From the NCBI GenBank assembly GCA_013306675.1, contig JABLUY010000042.1, positions 62,001 to 126,000 of the forward strand: a stretch of DNA of 64,000 nucleotides. Direction: 5' to 3'. The notes below the pieces were generated by a model that worked only from the letters and a program-made list of their open reading frames with translations, did no database searches and was not told where the DNA came from. A program made the translations under genes and the position numbers. Numbering within the stretch: the stretch's first letter is position 1; each line of letters starts with the position of its first letter. Source of the stretch: Thraustochytrium sp. TN22 (lineage: Eukaryota; Sar; Bigyra; Thraustochytrida; Thraustochytriidae). Shown here in pieces: positions 29,044-37,899 of the stretch.

Positions 29044-29504
29044 GAGCAGGCGGCGTTGTTGTTGAGAGTATCGGCGCCGACACGGAGGTCTTGGGCTGCG
29101 TGGAGCCGTAGACCAGATCGCATGCAGAGGCCTATGAATGTAGGGCGGCAGTCACAGTCCCGCGGGGTGGTTTACGCCCCCACGAAACAGAAAAGGCCGC
29201 CCGGAGTAAGGACCGAAGCGTCGAGGGCTGATGAGGGGAGTGCGATGCATCAAGGAGCCTGCTGTTGCGCAGCGTAGCTGGACAGGGCAGGCGAGTCCTG
29301 CGTCCCGCCCACGTCCCGCACTCCACCCTCCCGCGCACGCCGTCCCGACCCCTCGTGCGGCCTCGAGAGCAGGAGCAGAAAAATAATGTACAGGAAAATC
29401 AGATTTGGTTGGCTTGGAGCTCCCCACGCGGAAAGCGGACCACTTGCACTTGGGCCTATTACATTGCAAGGCCTTGTGCAAAGCCGCCCGCCTTGTAATG
29501 TATG
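29044..29504. other. Convergent 3' spacer
   Basis: About 460 bases between the stops of the 1735-residue gene and the NHL gene. The second half is less GC-rich. No gene, repeat or RNA is recognised. Confidence 0.45.
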
Positions 29505-30149
29505 TTACCACGTGCGCTCAGTGTCGTGGAGATCGCGCGAAACTAAGTGCTCAAGCGCAAGAGAGAGTTCGTGGACTCGGGCGCAGGAGCGGTCGGCGAC
29601 GAGCACACGCGAGCTGTAAGGATGGAACTCGATCCTGCAGGGCCCCTCGAAGACATTGTCTGGGAAGGAGTGCAGCCAGGAACCGTCCTTGGCGAAGACC
29701 AGGACGGTGTTGAGCCCCATGTCGGCGACGAAGAGGCGGCCGTCAGGCACAAGGCAGACATCCCAGGGACGTCGCAGCTTTCCGGCGCTCACTGTGCGCA
29801 CGCAGCGGCCTGTCTCGACGCGGATGACCTGCACGCGCGCATTGCCGGTATCAGCCACGGCGACCTCGGAGTGACTGAGCACGCAGAGCCCGCGAGGCTC
29901 CTCGAAGCGGCCCGGTGCGTTGCCGCGCTCGCCGAAAGGGCCCACGGGGGTCCCGTCGCACAGGAAGACGCGCAGCCTGTGGAAGCGCGCCTCCGAGACC
30001 ACCGTCGTGCCGTCCTCTAGCGGAGCCGTGCCGAAAGGGAACTGGAAATCCGGCAGCCGCGAGACCATGCCGCGCTCCTTGGGCGGAGGCGCCTCGCAGC
30101 CGGGCACGAACTCTCCATCAGCGGCCAGCTTCCCGGTCGGCGACTGCAT
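29505..30149 (-). CDS. NHL-repeat beta-propeller protein
   Basis: About 214 residues containing at least three NHL-type repeats: FGERGNAPGRFEEPRGLCV, ADTGNARVQVIRVETG, and GKLRRPWDVCLVPDGRLFVADMG-like strings, each with the usual Pro-Xaa-Gly and Asp-Xaa-Gly-Asn-Xaa-Arg spacing. NHL repeats form a six-bladed propeller used for protein or RNA binding. Four visible blades suggest an incomplete propeller or diverged outer blades. Met 30149 (MQSPTGKLA) is preferred; Met 30068 (MVSRLPDF) is possible. No RING, TRIM or enzyme domain is attached, so its partner is unknown. Confidence 0.7.
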   Translation of the reverse strand: MQSPTGKLAADGEFVPGCEAPPPKERGMVSRLPDFQFPFGTAPLEDGTTVVSEARFHRLRVFLCDGTPVGPFGERGNAPGRFEEPRGLCVLSHSEVAVADTGNARVQVIRVETGRCVRTVSAGKLRRPWDVCLVPDGRLFVADMGLNTVLVFAKDGSWLHSFPDNVFEGPCRIEFHPYSSRVLVADRSCARVHELSLALEHLVSRDLHDTERTW

Positions 30150-31530
30150 GCCGTCGGGTCGGTTGGTCTGAACTTGGTCAGTCGGTCGGTCGCCGCTGCG
30201 GCTGGCCTGGCAGCCTTCGGCGGGAGGCGCACGCACGCCAGCGCACGCCTGGCTGCCAGTCTGCCACTGCAACTTGATGTGTCAGAGAAGCGTGTGAACG
30301 TCAAGTTGAACAGTGCACGCGCCGCCGCGGTCGCCGTGCCACGGCGTGCCGAGGCTCTCGGTTCACACTTCTGTCCAGCTCCCGCCAGCTCCGGCCACGG
30401 CGCCTAGTTCGGCCACTCCAGCGCTCGCACCACTGGTGGCAGCCACACCCGAGCCGGCGGCCGGCCGAGCGCGCGCCGTCGGCTCACGCTGCCCGCGCCC
30501 GCCGCCGTCGCCCAGCGGGCATGCCGGTGCGGCCGCTCTGCCATGCGCGGCGCGGCCTGGCGCGGCGCGGCCTGGCCAGTCCGCAGCGCCACCCGGCTCG
30601 CAGGGCCGCGCACCCGCGCACACCCAGTCTGCGTCGCACACCAGGTCCCGATTTTTCCCTCAGTCCCGGCGCGCGTGACGGCAAGGGCGGTGTTGCCAAC
30701 TTGCAGCGCGGCGTCACGCGGGCCGATCGGGGGCGGCCAGCTGGCTGGCGCCCGGGCAGCCCGTTCGGGAGCGCGTCTGCCCCGGCGTGCGCGGCGGGCG
30801 CTCCTGGCGCTCCCGGGGCCCGCGCAACTCACGGGCGGCCCAGTTAGTTACTCTGGCGGTTTCGCGCCGGCACAGCCCCGGTTGCGCCGAGCCCGGCCGC
30901 GGACGCGCGCGAAGCAGGCCGCGCCGCGCCGGAAGAACCGCCCGCGTTTCGCCGGCGCAGGACAGACTTGAGAGAGAGAAAAGGAAAGGAGAAGGAGAAG
31001 GAAAAGGAAATCAGCAGCAGCTGCTGCTGCGCCGAGGAAGAAGCGACGCGAGGCGAGAAAAGGCTGGCCGCCTCCGAGTCCGGCTGCTCTCTGCTAGCTG
31101 CCTAGCTAGCTAGCCTAGTTGCGAAGCCGCCGTGACGGAGAGGGAGACGGAGACAGACAGCCAGACAGACTGTAGCCGCTCGCCTCGCCTCGCCTCGCCT
31201 CGCGACGCGGCGCGGCGGCAGAGCGGCGGCGCGCGGCGGCGCCCGGCGGGTCCGGCGCGCTCAGGGCGGCGCGCGCGCGCGGCAGCGGGCGAGCGAGCGC
31301 GCTCGCGAGCGCGGGCGGCGCGATTCGGCCATCCCGGGGCATCCCCGGACGGAGGCAGACAGGCAGCCAAGTTTTCATTGACGGGAGCGGGCTGTCTCGC
31401 GCGCGAGAGCGCGGGACGCGGACGCGCGAGCGAGCGAGGAGGAGCGAGGCGCCGGCGGCAGGCTGGCGCGACGGGAGCGGCTGACCGGACGCGGAGGAGG
31501 GAGCCGCTGGCGCGTTTGAAAGTTTGAAAA
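30150..31530. other. Divergent promoter region upstream of the NHL gene and PH-MAPK
   Basis: About 1.4 kb, very GC-rich, with a purine-rich stretch (30970-31015), a CTAG cluster (31093-31118), a (CGCCT)n run (31181-31203) and GCGA units near 31280-31440 ahead of the kinase start. Many open frames exist on both strands because stop codons are rare at this base composition. None has coding-like third positions or recognisable protein. Confidence 0.5.
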
Positions 31531-32048
31531 ATGGAGGTGGCGGAGACGACGCAGGACGCGGCCGCGGAGGATGTGGCCGCGCGCGAGACGGCGCAGGACG
31601 ACATCCCGCAGGTGCGGCTGGAGGGGTTTCTGGCGAAGCGCTCTGTCAAGTCCGGGAGGACGTGGCGGCGGCGGTACTTTGTGCTGGACGGCACGATGCT
31701 GAGCTACTTTCGCACGCAGCGTGATGCCAAGCCGCGCAGCGAGATCCTCATCACGAGCAATACCTTCGTCAAGAAGTCGCGTCTGAGACCCTTCAGCCTG
31801 GAGCTTGCCACGAACAGGCAGGTTCTTGTCATAAGCTGTGAGGACGAGCAAGCGCAAGCGCTCTGGCTGGACGCACTCACTCTGTCCATCGAGCTCGCGC
31901 GCCTGTGCAAGTCGCGCGGTCTGGACGCGCCCGTGCCGTCCTCTTCGGCGCGGCCCGAGCAGGCGCAGCCGGCGGATGGGGATGCTGAGGTTGCGAATCA
32001 GGACCGCGCGCTGGCCCCGGAGGCCGACCCTGAAGACAGCAGCAACAC

Positions 32049-32081
<33 letters not shown>

Positions 32082-32792
32082 GCGAGAGAAACAGGAGCAG
32101 CAGCAAGAGATGCAGGACGAGGCGCGCCCCATTGACGTGCCCAAGCCTGGCAAACAGAACGGCCTTGGGCCCTCGGCGAGCCCCGCTCAGATGGCGGCAC
32201 GCAAGAAGGCCGCCAGCGTGGACGTTCCCATGGGAACGCGTCCCTCGGCGGCGCCAGCATCCAAGGCGAACTCGTCCTCGGCTCTGGACGTCGAGTACAT
32301 GTCAAAGCGGGAGGGCGGCGGCGGTAGTGGTGTGGTCGACGACGACGACCTGGATGACGCGCGTCAGCGTGCACTCCAAGTGGAGGAGTCCAAGTCGTGC
32401 GGGCAAACGCGCGCCGGCAGCGAGGCGGTGCAGGGCGCGGACGTGGTGACTGCGCTGCCAGCCGGCCCAACCGCCACCCTTGGCCGCGCCTCGAGCCTCT
32501 TCCGGCGGTTCAAGGGTCGGCGCCGCGGGAGCAGCAGTCACAGCGCGACGAGCGAGTCGCAGGCCGGCGGGCCCGAGGCCAGCTCGTCCATGGGCAGCGA
32601 GTCGTCCACGGCCGCAGCGCTGTCTGCAGCCCTGGGCATTGGTACGTCGCCCACCATGCCGCCGCGGGCGCCCTCCTCGACACGCACAGAGAAGGACGCG
32701 CGCCCGAGCCGGCGCATGGACGTCACAGCGGCCGCCGCATCATCCGCGACCGCCCCTGCGCCGACGGCCGAGGGTGCGAGGGCGAACGCCAA

Positions 32793-32824
<32 letters not shown>

Positions 32825-34203
32825 AGGAGCAGGAGCAGAGCAAGGCATCTCCGGGCGCAGGTAACGGGGCCGCCGCCAAGAAGAACGAGGCGAGTGCGAG
32901 TGCGGGCGCGGAGGCGGCGTCTGCCGCTCGCACGAGCACTGGTAGCTCGAAGAAGCGGCGGCCGAGCCTTGGTAGCGGCGGCAGCAGCAGCAGCGCGAGC
33001 GCAAGCGCAAGCGCAAGCACAAGCTCGAGCACGAGCACGAGCGCCACCTCGTCGCGGAGCAGCCTGGTCCGCGCGCGCCCCACGCACAGATTCTCGACGC
33101 CAGCCACGACGTTCGAGGTGGACACGCGGTACTCGTACATCAAGTCGGTAGGCACGGGCGCGTACGGCGTGGTGGTGAGCGCGCTGGACCGCGAGTCGGG
33201 CGATAAGGTGGCCATCAAGAAGGTGACTCGTGCCTTTGAAGACCTGGTGGACGCGAAGCGTATTCTGCGCGAGATTAAGCTGCTGCGACACTTCGACCAC
33301 GAAAACATCATCAATATCCGCGACCTCATGACGCCGCCGCGCTACAACTACGAGGACATTTACATCGTGTCGGAGCTCATGGAGACGGACCTGCACCGCG
33401 TGATTTACTCGAAGCAGCATCTGACGGACGGCCACATCAACTTCTTCATCTATCAGACGATGCGCGCTCTCAAGTACATCCACTCGGCGAACGTGATCCA
33501 CCGCGATCTCAAGCCGTCGAACCTCCTGCTCAACTCAAACTGCGACCTCAAGGTGTGCGACTTTGGGCTCGCGCGCGGGCTGGAGGACGCGAGCCTCGAG
33601 CTCACCGAGTACGTGGTGACGCGCTGGTACCGCGCACCCGAGGTGATGCTGGCGAACCGCGAGTATACCAAGGCCATCGATGTTTGGGCGGTGGGCTGCA
33701 TCTTCGCCGAGCTGCTTGTGCGCAAGCCTCTCTTCCCCGGCGAGGACTACATCCACCAGCTCCAGCTCATTACAGACGTCCTCGGCACACCCACCGAGGC
33801 CGACATGCACTTTATTCGGAGTGACAAGGCCAAGCGATTCATGCGCGCGCAGCCGCTGCGTCCCAAGCGCCGCTACGCGCAGCTCTTCCCGGACGTCTCC
33901 GACGACGGCCTCGACCTGCTCGACCGCATGCTGCAGTTCAACCCGGACAAGCGCATCTCGGTCGACGAGGCGCTCGCGCACCCTTACTTTGCGGCCAACC
34001 ACCGCCCCGACGACGAGCCCACCTGCCCGGAGCCCTTCCTCTTTGAGGACTCTCTGCCCGATGACGAGCTGTGCAAGCGCGACATCCAGGACCAGATCCT
34101 CCGCGAGGTGCTCGTCTTCCACCCGGAGGATGCTCCTCGCCTCGTGGCGGAGCAGCAGGCCGCCAACCCCAATGCTGCGGTGCCTCTCTCGACCACCGTG
34201 TAA
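31531..34203 (+). CDS. MAP kinase with an N-terminal PH domain
   Basis: An 890-residue protein. Residues about 28-126 are a PH domain (EGFLAKRS, WRRRYFVLDG, DALTLSIELARL with the invariant C-terminal Trp in ALWLDAL). About 400 disordered residues follow: a 14-Gln run near 174-187, Glu/Gln repeats and long Ser/Ala runs. Residues about 534-840 are an ERK-type kinase: Gly loop GTGAYGVV, Lys about 563 in VAIKK, catalytic HRDLKPSNLL (Asp about 659), DFGLARG, and activation motif T692-E693-Y694. The common-docking acidic patch (EDSLPDDELCK) is near 855. All catalytic residues are present. The PH domain suggests phosphoinositide-directed recruitment; the upstream kinase is not in the window. Confidence 0.93.
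32050..32080. repeat. CAG repeat encoding poly-Gln
   Basis: About ten consecutive CAG codons inside the linker of the PH-MAPK gene. It stays in frame, so length changes would alter only the linker. Confidence 0.9.
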
Positions 34204-34562
34204 ATATGATGCCATGAATCCATGATGGTGGTGTGTGTGTGTGTGTGTGTCTGTGTGTGAGTGTCTGCGTTGTGCGACTTTCTACTCCTGCCGGGTGCCA
34301 CGGCCAGTCTGAGCCAGTGCAGGTACGGAAGCGGAAGAGCAGGCGCAAAAGAGCAGGCGCGGAAGAGCGAGCATGAGTCGCAGCAGTGTGTGTACACCGA
34401 GCCTACACAAGAGATGCTCGTCTCTCGTATTGCCAAGCAAGCCCAGTTAGCGGGACATAAGACGGAATCCAAGTTGCAGAGCAAAAAAAGTGGGTTCATG
34501 AAAGAGTTCTGATTGGGTAAAGGGGGTTTATAAAGGAGGGGTCAGGACACAGAGCACGCTGC
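34204..34562. other. Convergent spacer with a (GT)n tract
   Basis: About 360 bases between the stops of the PH-MAPK and P1 genes. A GT repeat occupies 34229-34258. The stretch nearest P1 is AT-richer (TTTATAAAGG at about 34527) and would be the 3' untranslated region of P1. No gene is seen. Confidence 0.5.
34229..34258. repeat. (GT)n microsatellite
   Basis: About 14 GT units with one interruption, in the shared 3' region of two convergent genes. Confidence 0.9.
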
Positions 34563-34934
34563 TTAGTAGCCGTCGCCACCCTCTTCGCCGCCGAAGAGGC
34601 CGCCGCCACCGACGTCAACCTCCTCCTCCTCGACCTCCTCCTCCTTCTCCTCCTCGGCAGCATCGGCGCCGCCGGCCGCAGCACCGCCAGCCGCGGCACC
34701 ACCGCCGCCGCCGCCGATCTTGGTGGAGCTCATGATGAGCTCGTTGACGTCCACCTTGCTCAGGAGGCCGGCAAAGAGCGACGGCCAGTAGGCCTCGACC
34801 TCGTTGCCGCTGGCCTCGACGATCTCGCTGATCTTGTCAGCGGTGATCTCGGCGCCGGCATCCTGGAGGATGAGGGCGGCGTAGACGCAGCACGCCTCGT
34901 CGTGCTGCTCCTTGGGGAGCTCGGCGAGAGACAT
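34563..34934 (-). CDS. RPLP1: 60S acidic ribosomal protein P1
   Basis: A 123-residue stalk protein of the large ribosomal subunit, which with P0 and P2 recruits translational GTPases. The N-terminal dimerisation domain is typical (CCVYAALILQDAG, ITADKISEIVEASG, VEAYWPSLFAGLL). It is followed by a Gly/Ala hinge and an acidic Glu/Lys run. The usual last residues, an acidic cluster plus MGFGLFD, are absent; this protein instead ends GGGGLFGGEEGGDGY. ATG 34934 (MSLAELPKE) is chosen, since upstream codons look like leader. Family identity is secure; the altered tail needs a genome comparison. Confidence 0.93.
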   Translation of the reverse strand: MSLAELPKEQHDEACCVYAALILQDAGAEITADKISEIVEASGNEVEAYWPSLFAGLLSKVDVNELIMSSTKIGGGGGGAAAGGAAAGGADAAEEEKEEEVEEEEVDVGGGGLFGGEEGGDGY

Positions 34935-36171
34935 TTTGTTGCTGTGAATGCGCAAGAGACTAGCTCTTACAGACCTTACGCTGCGATCGCCACCACGATG
35001 TCAGTTTGCTTGTCCTTGGACGCGCGCGCGACACTTGCCCCTCTCCGTGGCACGTTATGCGCTCGGGCGCGGACCAGGCCTGGAGCGAGAGGACGACGAG
35101 CCGCGCTCAGGCTGGACGCTGGAGACGATCCGCGCTCAGGCGCAGTCCGGGCCTGGAGCGAGAGACTGACGAGCCGCGGCCGATCCCGGACAGCTCCACG
35201 CGGGCCGTCCGGCACTGCAGCGCCTCGCGTGCGCCGCCACCCGCGCTCCATCCATGCCCGTCCCACGCCCGGCCGGCCGGCCAGCCACCCAGCCGAGCGC
35301 GGCGCGCGAGCGCGGCGCGCTGCGCGCAGACCGGCGAGCGCGCCCGCGCGCCCCGCCCGCCGCGCGCCGCGCCGCGCCGCGCCGCGCCGCGCCGCGCCGC
35401 GCGCCCGCGACGCCGCCACCTACCTCGATCGATGTCTGTCTCGCTCGACTGGCGCTCGCTCCAAGCCGCCCTGGCCAGGGTTAGGGTAAGCCGCCTGCCA
35501 GCGCGCGCGGGGGAACGGCGCGGAACGCGGAGCGGGGCGAAAGCGCGGCGGGCGCGGCGCGCTCGCGCGGACGGCGGGCGAAAGGCGAAGGCGGCGGCGT
35601 CCGCGGGAGAGGGGGCGCGGGCGCGGGTTTGGTTTGCCCCGGGCCGCGGCGCCAGATTGGGGCGCGGCCAAGCGCGCAGAATCCGGATCCCGGCGGCGGC
35701 GCAAGCGGTGGCGGCGGCGCGCGGGCGCGCGGCGGGAACGCGGGCGAGGGCGCGCGCGGCGCGCGCGCGGGAGAGCGCGCGCCCCGCGGCGGGCCGGCGC
35801 CGTGATGCGCGCTGCGCTGGGCGGAGGACGGCGCGGACGATGATGCGGCAGAACTGGAGCTCGACGCAAGGGCAGAACCCGGCCGGGCGGACTCGACGCA
35901 GCGGGTAGAACAGCGGGTAGAACAGCGCGAGCGAGCGAGCGCGAGGCGGGCAAAGCGCGAACTAGGCGAGCCAGCCGCCTGGCGAGGCGGCGGCGGGACG
36001 GGAAGGGAAGACGGGCGCGGGCTCGAGGGCGAGTGCAGCGTGCTCTCAGAGCTCGCGGTAGCTCGGGCGCGGCGCGCAGGCGCGAGACGGGAGGCCTCGC
36101 GGGCGTGCACCGGGGCGTGGCTGGGCTTGCTGGAGCTTGGCCTGCGGCAGGCCCTGCAGAGCAGCAGCACT
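34935..36171. other. Divergent promoter region, P1 and unknown 357-residue gene
   Basis: About 1.2 kb of very GC-rich DNA with a (CGCCG)n run (35365-35402), partial direct repeats around GGCCTGGAGCGAGAG (35078 and 35154), two adjacent TTAGGG-like units (35475-35486), and a CGAGCGAGCG tract (about 35929). No coding sequence is supported. Confidence 0.5.
35365..35402. repeat. (CGCCG)n tract
   Basis: About seven tandem CGCCG units in the P1 upstream region. A similar CGCGG tract precedes the DUF218 gene (56920-56951). Confidence 0.85.
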
Positions 36172-37245
36172 ATGGAGCCACGCAGTGGCTCGAGCAGCCA
36201 TATCAATCACGATTGGCGTGGGGAAGTACCCTTCCTCGATTGTTTCGCTTCTTGCGACGCCTTCTACTCTGAGCCTAACGAAGCGCTCAATGCAGCCAAT
36301 AGAGTGCCGCGCGACATGGGCGATAGCTTGACGCCGTCTCAACTCTTTCTCGGAACAGCCTCCCCCGAGGACTACCCGCGCGAGGCCACGGGCGCCGCGG
36401 GCCCAGCAGGACCCGATGCATGGGAAGCGCAGACCAACGCCGCGCAGGCAGGACTTCCTGCTGCTTCCACCACCTCTTCCTCCACGTCTCTGCCGAATCT
36501 CTTCCATGCCGTCAAGGGCGGCGACTGCACCCTCTACAAGGAAGAACACAAGCTGAAGACTGCGCCGATAGAGGCGCGCCAGGCGCTGGCAATCACCGTT
36601 CTCGCCTTCGAGCACGTGTGCAGCGGGGCCTTGCACAAGATGACTTTCGAGCAAGTGCAAAAGGCGAACAAGGGCGAGGTGGTCCAAACCCTCACTGCCA
36701 AGTCCTCGGGCGATGGCTGGCAGAGCTGCAAGGCGGTCAAGCACTGCGACCGTAAGCCGGAGGACATGAAGAACAATCCACCCTTTGAGCTGGAGTCCTT
36801 CGATAAGACCGGTGCGCTCTGGACCCTGGTCCTCAAGGCCACGCGCTACCGTCACTGTGGCACCTACGTCCCCGTCTTCCATTGCGGCAATCACATGCAC
36901 AAGTTCAACCCCATTTACGTGCGGGGTGGACCAAAGAATGGGGGCGACGAGACGATGTGCGAGGTCGCCGCGCGCGCGCTTGAGGCCCTCAGCGACGTCA
37001 AGAAAGGGTTTGGGGACGAGCGCGCGCTCAGGACCGCGCTGGATGCAATCGATTTCTCGCTCACCAATAACCTTCTGGGAGAGCAGCAAAAGCGCCGCAA
37101 AGCTGCCAAGCGCTCGCGCTCCTGCGATGACGAGCCCGGTTTCGTCGAATTCAAGGCCAAGGTCATGAAGGTCGTGGAGCGCCTGGACCCCGCGACGGCT
37201 GACCGATGGCTGAGACACATCCTCAGCGAACGGCATGGGATGTAG
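36172..37245 (+). CDS. Hypothetical protein, 357 residues, possible nuclear protein
   Basis: I do not recognise this protein. The frame is open from 36040, but Met 36172 (MEPRSGSSSHIN) is preferred because coding-like composition starts there. The first 130 residues are Ser/Ala/Pro-rich. Residues about 130-300 look folded: LYKEEHKLKTAPIEARQAL, then a Cys/His-containing stretch (CKAVKHC, RYRHCGTYVPVFHCGNHMHKF) that could bind metal or form a beta structure. A basic cluster (KRRKAAKRSR) near residue 318 is a good nuclear localisation candidate. The C-terminus is helical. Third-position GC is a little lower than in neighbouring genes, so it may be lineage-specific. Confidence 0.65.
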   Translation: MEPRSGSSSHINHDWRGEVPFLDCFASCDAFYSEPNEALNAANRVPRDMGDSLTPSQLFLGTASPEDYPREATGAAGPAGPDAWEAQTNAAQAGLPAASTTSSSTSLPNLFHAVKGGDCTLYKEEHKLKTAPIEARQALAITVLAFEHVCSGALHKMTFEQVQKANKGEVVQTLTAKSSGDGWQSCKAVKHCDRKPEDMKNNPPFELESFDKTGALWTLVLKATRYRHCGTYVPVFHCGNHMHKFNPIYVRGGPKNGGDETMCEVAARALEALSDVKKGFGDERALRTALDAIDFSLTNNLLGEQQKRRKAAKRSRSCDDEPGFVEFKAKVMKVVERLDPATADRWLRHILSERHGM

Positions 37246-37899
37246 TCAACCCAACGCGCACGCAACGCCTCCGAAAGTTGAGGCTGCTCAACACACGCTA
37301 GCGCATGTTTTTGAACTTCTTATGTTGCCTCATCTTCTCCTTGTCCAGGCACACGTGGCCCGCCCTTCTTCTTGCGTTGTGTTCTCTTCGCCTCGCCCAA
37401 GTCCTGGCGCACGGGGCCCTCAGTCTGTCTCGATCGATACGTAAGTAGAGAGCTTTTGCAGGCAGCCCACCGCCAGCACAGCCGGTCGCGGGAAAAAGGG
37501 CTCGCAGGGAGGGCGCGCAATCCCGCAAAGTCCTCGCGAGGCGCGCCAAGGCGCAGAGCACCACGCATTCTCGCGGCGTACTTGGTGCCTGGCCGAGGTT
37601 CAACCGGATCCACGGGCAAGGCAGGCGCCAGCAGCGCAGCAGCAGAGCCGCAAACCCGAACGCCTCGCCAGAGAAGACTCGGGCGCGGGCGCGCTCGGAC
37701 GCGCGCGCGGGGCGAGCGGCGGCAGCGGCGGCGGGGCGGCGCTGCGCAGCGCAGCGCTGCGCAGCGCAGCGCAGCGCCAGGGGCGCGGCGCAGAGCGCGG
37801 CAGCCCCGGCGGCGGCGCGGGCATCGCGCGGGTGGGCGTCACGCGGCGCGAGGCCCAGGCGCGCGCCACGGCGCCGCGCGCGGGCGCGGGCACGAGAGG
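37246..37899. other. Spacer upstream of the AAAP transporter
   Basis: About 650 bases. A GCGCA-type repeat with inverted symmetry occupies 37738-37783. The transporter frame is open through part of it, but that extension is Arg/Ala/Gly-rich repeat sequence and is unlikely to be translated. Confidence 0.5.
37738..37783. repeat. GCGCAGCGCAGC direct/inverted repeat
   Basis: Tandem GCGCA units that read as imperfect palindromes (GCGCTGCGCAGCGC twice), about 120 bases upstream of the transporter start. It could form a hairpin in DNA or in the 5' leader. Confidence 0.7.

Noticed and set aside
30273-31500. Several 90-140-codon frames in the PH-MAPK upstream region
   Set aside because: Arg/Ala/Pro/Gly-rich products set by base composition, with overlapping frames on both strands and no homology.
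35475-35486. Telomere-like TTAGGG units
   Set aside because: Only about two units, inside a promoter region; too short for an interstitial telomere repeat.
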